DNA from: Moniliella sp. 'wahieum' | Lineage: Eukaryota; Basidiomycota; Moniliellomycetes; Moniliellales; Moniliellaceae | DNA: 64,000 nt | Direction of reading: 5' to 3' | Assembly (NCBI GenBank): GCA_003971905.1 | Contig: RSEE01000018.1 | Span: 310,001 to 374,000, forward strand | Notes under the pieces: model-generated | The model's input: only the letters and a program-made list of their open reading frames with translations | Told to the model about the DNA's origin: nothing | The model's database searches: none | Made by a program: the position numbers and the translations under genes | In this document: positions 12,088 to 22,256 of the stretch, one piece after another | How positions within the stretch are numbered: the stretch's first letter is position 1 | Layout of the letters: each line of letters opens with the position of its first letter

Positions 12088-14332
12088 CTAAGCCCAACCC
12101 AACCAATGAACACGAATCACCCCCGCAATAAGGCCCAAAGGAAGGAAGAGGGGGGGAGGTAGGCAACCCACACATGATTCATCGTTCGTATCAACGTTTT
12201 CAGTGGCACGGGTTTTTTCCGGTGTACAACATTCGTATACAAGTACACAAGTCGTCCAAGCAACTGGAGCAAACAGCCGGCCTACCACCACCCACGGGAC
12301 TTGCACTGAGTAACTGGCCCGATCAGAAATTAGGTACGGCAGGTGACGATGGGGTGGTCGGCGCGGTGCTGAGGGAAAGGGAGGGAAGGGGGTGGGGAGC
12401 AAGCGAAGGAGAGAGCGCGGGGACCGAGGGGAATGAAGGGCATGAGAAAAACGAGAAGCGCGCCACCTCGATCGGCTCGACCCGCTTGACTGGTGAGACA
12501 GAGCGACCGAAGCCAGTGAGGGAGCCCTACCTGGCGCTGGAGCTGGAGCTGGAGCTGGAGCCGGGGCAGGAGCGGACGCAGGCGCATGCGCCAAAGGTAG
12601 AACTGGAGCTGAGACGGGAACTGGAGCCGGAACGGGAACTTGTCCCGCTCGTTCTTTCAAGTAGAGCGAGATGGCGTCCAACTCGTCCCCCGTACGAAGC
12701 AAAGCGTGAGCCAAGTGGGTTCGATCCGCCATGGGCAACGCGTCGGCCATACGTTCCAAAGCCTGAGGGTCAACATCGGGGTGGGTGGGTCCCTGTGTCG
12801 CACTGTTGGGCTCAGGAAGTCCTACCTCGCCTCCGGATGGGCCGACGGGGCCAACGGGGCCAAAGGCACCATCTCCGCGCGAGAACTGTAGGAACGGGAG
12901 AAACCATGGAAGACCGAGGTTGGCTACGCGGTAGCGGAGCAGACGACAAACGGTACGAAGGGTTGGGCAACGGAGCAGGATGGAACAAGGGGGGCGCGTG
13001 CGAACCCGAACCGAAACCGAACCCGATCGAGACCCAAATCCAGATCCAGGCCCAGACCCAGACCCAGACCCAGACCCAGACCCGGATCTGGATCGAGAAC
13101 CAGGTCCCAAGCCCGCGGAAGGGGGGGGCGCAGAAGCAAAAGAAGACGGGAGACCCAGACCCAAGTGAGTGGAAAATCGTGGAGAGAGGGGCGAACGGGG
13201 GGAGCGTGTGCTACCGCTACTGTGTAGCAGGGGGACGAGAGGTCCGTAGGTGGACTGCGGGGGGCAGGAGGAGGGGGACGGGGAAGGATAGGAATGCAAA
13301 TCCGAGGCGGCAGGGAGCGAGCTAAGGACAGCTTGGTACTGTTGCGGTCGAGGTGCGGCGGGCCGGAACCGGTGTAAGCACTCTGTGCGCGCACATGCGC
13401 AGCCATGGATGCAGTAGATGGGTGGATGCGGCGGGCAGGATCGAGGCGCCGTTGCCCCGTTCGCGCAGGGGGGCAAAGAAGGAGCGGCGCACACGCGACC
13501 GATCGGGTGGCGAGGAGAGACTGAGACGGTGTGGACGCCGAGAAGCACGGCGGAAGATGGATTGGATGGGGGGATTGCGGCAGAGCATTGGGGGAGGTAA
13601 AAACGAATGTGGTGTCTGCGCGCCTGGTGATGGGGCACAACCGGAGGGGAGGCGGCATAGGAGGAGGCGGAGGAAAACGGGAAGGCAGAGACGGGAAGGT
13701 GCGCGAGTGGACGGCGAGGGGATGTCGTGCAGGCTCGAGGCAACGGCAGGACGAGTGTGTGTGAGAGAGGGAAGCGGTGTCTGCGGGAAGGAACGAGCAG
13801 GACGAACGCCGGATGTCAGCCACGGCCATAGCCGTGGCGCGCTGGGACCATGCGGGAAGCGCAGTGGGGTGGCAAGAAGCTGGACGGTGGCAGCACGGTA
13901 CATGCGGGCAAGGTCGCCTGGGATCAATGCGACCAGGTCGCCGTGCTCGTCACGCGGCACGGCGGAGCAAAAGACGTCGGGCCAGGGGCAGTCCAGTCCG
14001 AATACAGGCATGGCCCCAGAGCCGCCTCCAGGTCGTTCTCTCTGCCTCCTCCGCCTCCTCTGGCTCGTCCTCGTCGTCATCTCCTGGGGACATGAGGTGG
14101 AATGAAAGACGGCGGCACGGGAGAAGGCAAAGGGGTGGAGGAGGACCTGGGGACGGATGGGCGGATGCAGATTGAGGTGGCTGCGCATGTGAGGAGTGGC
14201 TGCTGGTACTGCTGCTGCTGTCGCTGGGGGAGGGGCTGTGGGTGTGAGGTCGAGGATGGAAAGGGTAGCGGAGGGCGTCAAGGGTGCTGTCGGGGGTGCT
14301 GATGCCGGGCGGCGTGGGGCCATGGCGGCCAT
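12088..14332 (-). CDS. unrecognised protein, low complexity, frame-broken
   Basis: I do not recognise the family. The best start is ATG 14330-14332 (MAAMAPRRPASAPP). A recurrent non-repetitive segment reads GLDCPWPDVFCSAVPRDEHG followed by DLVALIPGDLARMYRAA (about 13880-14000), with an acidic-to-basic run before it. Another ordered piece near 12640-12790 reads DPQALERMADALPMADRTHL then DELDAISLYLKERA, which looks like a short helical bundle. Between them lie Ser/Gly/Arg dipeptide runs and an Ala-Pro run. The gene converges on HDA1 with about 60 bp between the ends. The 3' end is uncertain, and an intron starting GTAGGG after the Ala-Pro run is possible. Confidence 0.4.
13010..13100. repeat. 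hexamer-like CAGACC/CCAGAC repeat
   Basis: Imperfect tandem CCAGACCCAGAC units inside the minus-strand gene encode a Gly-Ser/Leu-Gly dipeptide-like run. It is one reason the reading frame of this gene is hard to choose. Confidence 0.6.
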
Positions 14333-14404
14333 GGGGTGGGGGGGGTTGAGAGACGGTGGTGGTGGGGGGGGACGCAGGCGAGTGGCTCGCAAAAGGGAGC
14401 AGGG

Positions 14405-14428
14405 GTCACGTGACTTGGTTTAGCCAAT
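14405..14428. promoter_or_regulatory. palindromic GTCACGTGAC E-box followed by CCAAT box
   Basis: A perfect 10-nt palindrome GTCACGTGAC (14405-14414) matches the Cbf1/Tye7-type bHLH site, and CCAAT (14424-14428) matches the HAP complex site. They lie 73-96 bp upstream of the minus-strand ATG at 14332. The promoter role is inferred from position. Confidence 0.55.
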
Positions 14429-15022
14429 AGCAGAAGCGCTTCCTATGGTACCACCCTCTTCCCGCATCCGCACGTGGCTGTCTGTGTGGGATGCGGGCTG
14501 CCACGGACGTCGGCATGTTCAGCGGAGACATGCGGGGGGTGCGCGAGGGAGGGATGGGGAAACGGCATGCTGATTACTACAAAAGGGGGGACGCGAGGAG
14601 GGCCTGGTGCGGATGGGGACGCGAGGAGGGGCCTGCATGGTGCAGATGGACGACGGCGGGTGCAAAAGCGTGGTTATGACATGCTGCATGCTGAGGGTGG
14701 ATTGGATGGGGCCCCAAGGTGGTTGCCGACGCGCCAAGGCGCCAAGCGTGGATGGCCGACAGGGGATGGGGGATGGAATGGGAGGCATGGGCGGCATGGC
14801 AACCTCCGACGCACTGGCCGCGTGTGGCGTGGATCGGAATGGCAGCGGCGGGGGACGGAGGTGATGGGATCGCTGATCGGATCCAGCCGATCGACTGATC
14901 GAATCGTCGGTCGATCCACGCCCGATCGCTCGTCTCGCTATTCGAGGGGAATCGCGCAGGGCAAGAGTATAGGCGAGTGTGGCGCAGGGGTTGTAGGTCT
15001 ACCATCCATCCATCCCATCCAT

Positions 15023-15119
15023 CCTATCCATCTCTTCTACCCCATCCATCTCTTCTAACCCCATCCATCTCTTCTACCCCATCCATCTCTTCTACCCCCC
15101 ATCCATCTCTTCTACCCCC
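15023..15119. repeat. 19-bp pyrimidine tandem repeat
   Basis: About five copies of CCCCATCCATCTCTTCTAC with small length differences. The following C/T-rich tract runs to CTCTACAG just before the plus-strand start, so the array could be in a 5' UTR intron. Confidence 0.85.
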
Positions 15120-15219
15120 ATCCGTCCCATCTGCTCCCTGCTTCTCTTCTTCCTTCCTCCCTTCTTTCTTTATCTCTCCTTCCTCTCTCTTCTCCCCCCC
15201 CCTCTACAGCCAGCACGCC

Positions 15220-17146
15220 ATGCACCCCCCCACACCTCCCTCTCCCAGCGCCGCACCGCCCGCCGCCACCACCGCTTGCCCCCCCCCCCCCCCCCCCATC
15301 CCCCCATCCTCTGCCCCCGTTGGGCACCTGCCCCCTGGCCTTGGTCCGCTTCCCCTTCCGCCCAATCTGCCCCGCCTCCTGGCCTCGTCCCCACCCCTCC
15401 CTCCACCACATCCTCTCCCCCACCCCCCTGCCCCTCCTCTTTCTCCCCAATAGCCCCCACCCGCATCTCGCCCCCAAACACATCATCCCCGCCACGTCGC
15501 CACCCAGGTTGCCCTCAGCGCCTTGTCCCTCGACGACGACGATGACGATGACAACGACCGCATCAACAACTACCAATACAATGATTACGACAACGACGAC
15601 CGCAGTGGTCAATCGCCCGCGTCAAACCATCAGCCCGACCCATCCATCGAGCATTTGCACACGCACCCTCCCAGTCAAAGGGGGCGTATTGTGCAGACAA
15701 GCATGCACTTGTTCTTTCTCTTCCTGCCCCCTGTTCTTCCATCTTGGCCTTCCCCGGTCAATTGCCTGCCGACCGATCGCCTGTCTCCCTCACGGACTCC
15801 TCCCTGCCACCCGACCAAGGCACCCGGCGCAAGGGCCGGGCACGCATGAGCCAAGAAAACGGCGCCGCCTCGCCCGCCGCCGGGAACGCGAACGCGAAGC
15901 TGCCTTGGCTGCTGCCGTCTCCCACCGCTCCCTCCTTGGCCTTCGCACACTTGGAACCCCCCTCGCTCGCGTCCCAACATCCCCGCCCCCCCTCGGCCAG
16001 CACAGTAGCAACCATTCGCCTCTTGCTTCACCATGCGCAATCGAGCCGGAAGACCACGGTGACCTCATACCCGCCTCCTCCCGTGGGCTGGGGTCCGTAG
16101 GGAATAACTCACTGGGTCTAGCTGTGTACCCTGCTGGTCATGCGACGACTGGCAACGTCCTCATCTCTCCCAGGATCACCGCCCACCCCCGTCGCACCCA
16201 ATGGGGCGACCCGCTCCCCACGCCCCATCCATCGCTCCAGTCCGTCGCGAGCGCAGGGCCAGAGGGCGCTTCATCTCCTCGCCACAGACCAATCGGGAGA
16301 TCGGGGCCATCAGAGCAATCGAGCCCGTGGCCCCCCCGCATCTTCTTTCGCCACTACCGCCCCCTCGCGCTCGATGCTCCGACCGCACCTTTACCCAGCA
16401 GACCAAGGCCTGGCATTGAGCCTGAACCTCAACCTGAACCTAAACCTGAACGTTGACAGCGACGAGGACCGGGACCGGGACCGTGCCTGGATCGCGACTG
16501 GAACTGGGACCTGGAAAGGAACCGAAAAGGACCGGGACCTTCACCTGCGCCCGCCCTCCTCCACCACGCTCCGCCCCTCCACACCTATCCACCTTCCCCC
16601 GTTCTCCCCTTCACGTGCCGTTGCCCCTTCCCCAATCCCAACCTCCAACCCAGCCTCGACCCCAACCACATCGCCGTTGCCGCACTGTACACTGTGCCCT
16701 CCCCTCAGCCCACCCTGCCAACCACAGCTCCCATCTGGTCTGCGGCCGACCCCTCGTCGCTTTATCCCGCTACCTTACCCCCTGGCCTACTCCCTACGAC
16801 TGACGCTGCTACGCTCGCGGCTGCTCCTGTGCCACCTCCACCGCGATCCCGTGTGCCCAGTCCGTACGCGCCTTCCCCCTCGCCGCGCCTGGCATGGTCG
16901 CCTCCCCGCCCGGTGACGACACGCACGCCGGGCCGGCACTCCTTGGCTCCCGTCCCACTGCTTCACTACCTTTGCGCTCCTCTTCTTCCCAACGACCTTC
17001 GCCTCTGCCTTCACCCCTGCCTCGCCCTTGCCTTCGCCCCTGCCTTTGCCGCATGCCGTGTTGCCCTCGCCTCATACCCAGCGCTCCACCACGCCTTGGC
17101 CACCGCATACACCACTCGGCGCCCTCCCGCGCCCACCTGGCCCTAA
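15220..17146 (+). CDS. unrecognised Pro/Ser-rich protein with short basic segment
   Basis: I do not recognise this protein. The ATG at 15220 follows a CTCTACAG that could be an intron acceptor. The start is proline-rich and includes a 19-base C run. Around 15520-15620 the frame reads SALSLDDDDDDDNDR followed by an Asn/Tyr/Asp-rich stretch. At about 15820-15900, after frame repair, a dense basic cluster reads RRKGRARMSQE followed by RRRLARRREREREAALAAA, which could be a DNA-binding or nuclear localisation segment. Further on come a Leu-Asn dipeptide run (LSLNLNLNLNLNV, about 16416) and an Asp/Arg run. The 3' end near 17146 is tentative. Confidence 0.4.
15279..15297. repeat. 19-base poly-C tract
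   Basis: Nineteen consecutive cytosines lie inside the proline-rich start of the plus-strand gene. A run this long is unreliable in single-molecule reads, so its true length and the local frame are uncertain. Confidence 0.95.
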
Positions 17147-18023
17147 TTCACCCCCCTTACCTTACCTTATTTTACGTCCTTTACCCTGCCCTGCCCTGCC
17201 CTGCCCTGCCCTGCCCTGCCCTTTCCCGCCCTGTCCTGTCCTTTCCCGTCCTGTCCTGTCCTGTCCTGTCCTGTCCTGTCCTATTGCATGCATTGCCCCC
17301 TTTCTCCTTTCGTTTGTCTTGCGTTGCGATGTGGATCTGATTCAGTGCGTGTCCGTGGACGCGCGTGGACGTGGGATTGGGGGTTGCGGGGAGCACTGAA
17401 GCGATCTGGTTCGCTTTTTGGGGCGTGTTTTTCTTGGTTGTGCTTACCCACCAAGTGTGGGAGTAGAGCCCTGAACCGGTGAGATCCAACCTTTCATCGT
17501 TAGTGGAGGGTCTGTAACCGTTCTCGGAGTCTCCATCTTGTGTCCTCTCCCTTCTCCCTTCTCCCTTCTCCCGTCCGACCCGCCCTGTCCTACACACTCA
17601 AGATACCTCTTTGTCCCCACTCCTTTTCGCCTCGTGTACCTCGGGACCTTGCGCCCATCCCGTCCTTGCAATTGATCAATCCGAATCCGATGCCGCACTG
17701 TCTCCATCCTCCGTCTTTAGACGTTACTCGACAAGAACACAGGACGCCCACGTCCACAGGTTCGTTACCATCTCTCTCGTCTCTTTTGGTCTGCTACTTA
17801 CTCTCCCGCCTTGACGCCTTCACACCATCCGTCTCCCTCGGTCCAGGCTTAACCATCAGTCCATTGTACCTTGACCTACTTACACCGTGGATCCAGCGTA
17901 TTCTGGGTCCCCTGCCCCCGTTGCAACCCACCGCGCGAGGCAGGTAAGTGCAAGGGACTGGAAGACGGACCGGGGGCAGGACGGGAGTAGGGGGTAACCC
18001 GGGCGGTGGTAGGTGGGGTGAGG
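17147..18023. other. intergenic between convergent genes
   Basis: Apart from the CCCTG/CCTGT array, I see no gene or structured RNA. Short open frames here have no recognisable motif. The plus-strand gene ends on the left and the bHLH gene on the right ends toward it. Confidence 0.5.
17184..17282. repeat. pentanucleotide array CCCTG then CCTGT
   Basis: About eight CCCTG units (17184-17222) are followed, after a short CTTTCCCG spacer, by about ten CCTGT units interrupted by another CTTTCCCG. The two related unit types in blocks suggest local slippage and conversion. Confidence 0.95.
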
Positions 18024-19632
18024 TTAGGTAGAACCCTGGCTTGGCTGGGTCGGGCGCGTACCGTTCGCTCCCCCTGGCGTCGCCACAGGGCGGGGTGGGG
18101 TGCGGGTACAGTTCGGTCTGGGGCGTAGGCACCGTTGCAGGATCCAGCTCGTTCTCAGGCCCGGCGTCGGGCGCAACAGTACGGAATCCAGGCCAGACGA
18201 ACCGGTACGATGACGAGGCGCTTCCGCTGGTGCTTGGGTCACGGCAACTGTAGTACTTGCCTGTGAGGACATGGTCTCCCCCCCCACCGACCAAGATGGG
18301 GTGGCCAGGGCGGGCGGAGGGTAAGGGAGAGCAGGTAAGGTCCCACCGATCGCGACGGGCGGTACGACGCTCTCGACCTGTTCGACCCGTTTGGCACGTT
18401 CGGAGCCAAGGGCCAAGACACCGGGCAGCGCGGACGGGAACGTCGGTGGAAATCGACGAGCTAGGTACGGCAGCCGACAGACTGTAGTGGCGTAAACGAC
18501 GATCGTTCCCCCGTTCCGTCCAGTCCCCGCGATCCCACCGATCTCACTGATCCCACCGACCCTACCGAACGGCGCGCGCCCACGACCGGTCCAAGCCGAC
18601 GGCGAGACGAAGAGGGGGGCACAGGGGCAGCGGGTGCATCTACCCGCGGTCCGGAAGAGGCAGTAGAGGCACAAGAGCGGGTGGAAGAACTGCATGTTGA
18701 AGGCGAAGCAATGTCGATGAGGACGACGACGAGGGTGTGTTCTCCGCGGCCAAACATCCACTGGACCGACATCTCCTCTGCGCCCGAGCGGCGTGTCCAG
18801 GCACTTGGAAAGATGCTGCCCCTGCTCGGCTGTTGCGTGGGAGTGCGGGCCCGCGGTGACTCAGTGGGTGTACCGGCAAGACGGAGTCTGGTCCTTGGGA
18901 GGGTGCTTTGGGCATAGGGGGCGGACGGACGGTGCGCGCGAGACGGGCAGCGTGCTGGGTGCCCGGGACTCGCGAGGAGAAGGTCAATGTACGCATGCAG
19001 CTCGGCAATGTACTCTGCATCCACAGTTCACGCGGCCGAGGAGAGGAGAGGAACGGGATGACAAGGAAAGAAGAACGCAATGACAGACAAACAGGGTTAG
19101 TACCACCCCTCCACCCAACGAAAGCAAGAGCAGGCAGCACAACGTACCAACGGTATGAAGTCAGCACATCCAGCTGTTGAGCCCCAGCTCCTCGTCGTAG
19201 TTGGGCGGTGGGGGCGGCGGGCCGCGTCGCCGTGGCCGCGGGACGGCGGGCGTGACCCCTCGCGTTCGCCATCCTCGTCGGGCGGGCCATCGCAAGGGCT
19301 GCGAGGCTAGCGGTGGGCGAGCGGGCCAGTGAGGGGCACGGTGTGGCCCAGGCGGCGGGCCAGAGGCGCACAGGCGGGCACGGTGTTGCGGAGAGAAACG
19401 AGGCGACGGTTGATTTTCTCGCGCCGGCGTCGTTCGATCTGCGAGTGCAGCGCCCGCTTTGCGCCGTCCCGGCCGGCGGGTGGCCGCGCGGCGTCGGTGC
19501 GGAAGGTGGCATGGCGGTGTTGGGGGCGGTGGCGTCGGCTGGGCCACAATGGACGGTCACACGACGCGGGGGGCGGACGTCCAACGTCAAACGTCAGGGT
19601 CGACGTCGAAAGCGCCTGGCTATGTCGGCCAT
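18024..19632 (-). CDS. bHLH transcription factor
   Basis: A basic helix-loop-helix domain is clear: basic region and helix 1 read ALHSQIERRRREKINRRLVS then LRNTVPACAPLARRLG (about 19350-19455). A proline-rich loop follows, then helix 2 reads LDVLTSY and continues after an intron (about 19015-19150) as YIAELHAYIDLLLAS. Bases after the intron splice cleanly to give SYQYIAELHAYI if the donor is GTTGGT; the nearby GTACGT would need a frame correction. The ATG at 19630-19632 (MADIARRFRR) is the best start but needs a frame change to join the main frame. The glutamate and arginines of the basic region are compatible with E-box binding. Downstream sequence to about 18024 is Ser/Pro-rich with no other domain; the end is approximate. 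Confidence 0.7.
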
Positions 19633-19765
19633 TGCGCACGTGCGGGGCACAGCGGCAGTGTCCCCGCCCGCCTGCGCCCCGCAGCGGCGAGGATTACATT
19701 GTATTGACGCCTGTCTGGCTGCCCCCCACACGACCTGCCGCGCCGCTTGCCACATCACGCACTGC

Positions 19766-19770
19766 AAAAA
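19766..19770 (-). terminator. Pol III T5 terminator of tRNA-Gln
   Basis: On the minus strand a TTTTT run lies three bases past the 3' end of the tRNA gene, as expected for RNA polymerase III termination. Confidence 0.7.
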
Positions 19771-19773
19771 GAA

Positions 19774-19860
19774 AGGTCCCACTGGGATTCGAACCCAGGT
19801 TTCAGGAAGGCAATCAACACGATCAGAATCCTACTTCCTAACCAACTAGAACATGGAACC
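19774..19860 (-). tRNA. tRNA-Gln(CTG) with intron
   Basis: On the minus strand the gene starts GGTTCCA, which pairs with TGGGACC at the 3' end (one G-T pair). The D arm is TTCT/GGAA around AGTTGGTTA. The anticodon stem TAGGA/TCCTG encloses TTCTGA with anticodon CTG. The T arm is CTGGG-TTCGAAT-CCCAG. About 14 nt (TCGTGTTGATTGCC) interrupt the anticodon loop after position 37, the usual site of nuclear tRNA introns. A-box and B-box (GGTTCGAAT) are intact. Reading the D arm with a shorter loop would shift the anticodon, but the stem then no longer pairs. Confidence 0.82.
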
Positions 19861-20133
19861 GGTGGCTGCCTCGCGCGGATGCAATAGTGCCGCTGCCTTT
19901 CTCCCACTATGCCCCTCTCCATATTCTGGGGAGAGAGAGCACTGCGCCTACCAAGCTATCTATGCACTCCCACCGGCCTTCGCCACATGGACTGGCACAT
20001 CGACCATCGAACGCAGATAGTAGACCAGATGGACGATGGACTAGAATGGGGCTTTTGGGGGGGGGCAGGGGACAGAGGGGGCGGTGCAGGCACCAAATAG
20101 GAAACGAGACGGGACGTTAACGGGAACGAACGG

Positions 20134-20717
20134 CTAGCGAATCAGCAGGTACACATACTCGCCACTGTGATCCCGCTCAAATGCCTGTAGGACCCAGTCA
20201 GGGCCATAAGCAGTCCCCCAAACGAGCCATACACAGTCACCGTGTCGCCATGGCCATCGTCAAACTTGTAGATCTGCCGGCGCAAAAGACGAGACGCGGG
20301 GGGGGGAGGGGTTAGCACACACACCCTTTCTCCTCCTTCTTGACACTGTTTCCACTGGACGCCTTCTGCGTTCAGAGCCAAAGAAAAGAGCACGTACCTT
20401 GCCATGCATCACATAATCAAAGTCCGCCGTAATCCCCTCGTTGCCCGGGATATCGATCCGCCACTCTTCCCTCCCGCGCTTCGGCTCATCCTCGCCGCCT
20501 GTCCCTCGTGGCGGTGGAGGGTGCGTGCAAGCTGGAGGGTGAACTGGCGCTTGTTGGCCATGGGATAAATGTCGACGGCAATGTCGATGGAGAGCTGGAT
20601 GTCGGACGCCGGGGCATGGGCAACGATGCGCGACACGCGATCGAACTTCTTGCCGTCGGGGTCGATCTGCTGCACGTGGAACTGCGCGTCGAACAGGTTG
20701 GTGGGGTCGGTGGCCAT
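20134..20717 (-). CDS. RPB8: RNA polymerases I/II/III shared subunit Rpb8 (RPABC3)
   Basis: The ATG at 20715-20717 begins MATDPTNLFDAQFHVQQID, matching the N-terminus of Rpb8. Conserved pieces follow in order: KKFDRVSRIVAHA, LSIDIAVDIYPM, FTLQLARTL, FDYVMHGK, then after a 124-nt intron (20274-20397, GTACGTGC...CCGGCAG) IYKFDDGHGDTVTVYGSFGG, LLMALTGSYRHL and the C-terminal EYVYLLIR stop at 20134-20136. The last exon needs one extra base: the single C at 20178 should be CC, which converts SGITVASM to ERDHSGEY and reaches the expected LLIR end. The family is about 145-155 residues, in line with this model. Rpb8 is an OB-fold assembly subunit of all three nuclear RNA polymerases. Confidence 0.93.
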
Positions 20718-21075
20718 GGCGAGGGAACGAAGGCGACGGCGGGACGGGGGGGGGGTTGGGTTGGGGGGCCAGGAGGACGTGCCAAGCGCCCAGCGACGAG
20801 CGACGAGGCAAAGGACAGAAAAATCAGCCATTCCGCCCGCGACGGCAAATTCCGCTTGGCGGAAGCGCTGCGCGGCAGATACCGGGGATACCGGCGACCT
20901 AACAACGCCAGCTCGCCGCCACTCAAATTGCCCCACCGAGACCCAGCGCCGCGGCTTGGTCTGTGCGCGTTCCCATCGTCCTTCCCGCCGCCACCACCAC
21001 GCCCCTCCCCCCTCCCCCTCCCCACTCCCACTGCCTTCCCCCTGCCTTCCCCCTGCCTTCCCCCTGTCCGTCGCC
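20718..21075. promoter_or_regulatory. divergent promoter RPB8 / FMP52
   Basis: The two start codons are 358 bp apart on opposite strands. I see no TATA element. The only notable structure is C/T-rich repetition (CCCTGCCTTCC-type units, 21031-21066) just upstream of the plus-strand ATG. Confidence 0.45.
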
Positions 21076-22087
21076 ATGGCCGCCCCGCTGAACACGCCGG
21101 TCTGACATCCATCATGTGCGTCCTGCGCCTGCGCCCGGGCCCTGGGGATGATGCTGGTGTGCTCCGTCTGACCCACACCCTGTCTGCTTCCCCGGCGCAG
21201 CGTCGGCGCCACTGGTGCCGTGGGCAAGGAACTGTTCTCCCTCCTCGCTCGTCCAGAGTACAGCCACGTGCACAGCTTTGCGCGTCGCCCCAGTGGTGTT
21301 ACCCACGCCAAGCTCAACGAGGCACGACGTGGACTTTACGGCGCTGCTCAACGAGGCACCGCGTACGTTGCGTGGCCTCGCCGGGCTGCAAGAGAGTCTG
21401 CCTGCCAGCTCGGAGCCCGCCGCGGCTGACGACAAGCTGCCGGATCTGGCTACCTGGACCGGTACGGAAGGAAGCAAGTTCCGTCAAGTGCACGCTGACG
21501 CAGTGTTTATTACCCTGGGCACGACACGCGCCCAGGCGGGTCGATGAGTGCGTTGAAGTGATCGATCGCGGGTACGTGGTGGCCTCGGCGGCAGCCGCTT
21601 TGAGCCCTACCAAACTGGCAACGACGGGACAACGGTTGCTCTACTGCTCCTCTGGAGGCGGCAACAGTACCTCCCACTTCCCCTATTTGCGCAGCAAGGG
21701 CGAAACGGACGAAGCCTTGTCCGCCTTGCCCTACAATGATGTCACCATCTTCCAGCCCGGCATGCTGTTGGAAGCCAAGCGCTCGTCCGCACGGTACGCG
21801 GAAGCGGTAGGCCAGATGCTGGGTAAGTTGGTGGCTCCCTTGACGGATTCGTACGGTGCGCCGGTGAGTAAAGTGGGGCAGGCGATGGCCGCTTTGGGTG
21901 TGCAACCCATTGCGCAGTACCGTACCACCTATGGCATTGCTGCCCCTCCGTTGCAGGGTAAGGGGTTCCCCACTGCGGCCACTACAGCCCAGGACTTGTT
22001 GAGCAAGATCGGAGGCCAGGGCGTCCTCACCCGTGCCTCGGGGGCAATGCCGAATTGCTCAAGGTTGCGCGCCAGGTGAACGCCTAA
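21076..22087 (+). CDS. FMP52: Fmp52-like NAD(P)-binding mitochondrial outer membrane protein
   Basis: A Rossmann-type start VGATGAVGKELFSLLARPEY is followed by FITLGTTRAQAG, LLYCSSGGGNSTSHFPYLRS, KGETDEALSAL, VTIFQPGMLL and GKVGQAMAAL-like KVGQAMAALG, the order seen in yeast Fmp52 and other atypical short-chain dehydrogenases. Exon 1 is very short: ATG at 21076 (MAAPLNTP), then an intron ending CGGCGCAG before GTCGGCGCC. The donor there is not a clear GTRNGT. Frames change near 21325 and 21540. At 22040-22044 the run GGGGG needs one more G to give NAELLKVARQVNA and the stop at 22085-22087. The yeast protein is about 230 residues; this one is somewhat longer. Its substrate is unknown. Confidence 0.82.
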
Positions 22088-22256
22088 TCTCCTTCCCCTT
22101 CCCCCCTCCCTTCTTAAAGCCGTCCGACAGACAGGCTGAGCTGTGAACCATCGATTCGTTTCGACCGTGCCTTTCCTTGTTCGAATCATGAAATCAGAAC
22201 CACATAACATTAGTATCTATCCAGAGCAGACAAAGGCGTTTCGTTTGCCCCGAGCT

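Larger units (their letters stand above)
14333..15219. other. intergenic, divergent promoters
   Basis: No gene is supported. The interval separates divergently transcribed unknown genes. It contains the E-box/CCAAT cluster at 14405-14428, several ATGC-rich palindromes, GATCGATC-type motifs at 14870-14930, and a pyrimidine-rich tandem repeat just before the plus-strand start. Confidence 0.5.

Noticed and set aside
14474-15058. 195-codon plus-strand open frame
   Set aside because: Translation is Gly/Arg/Met-rich without domain features, and lies in the divergent intergenic region.
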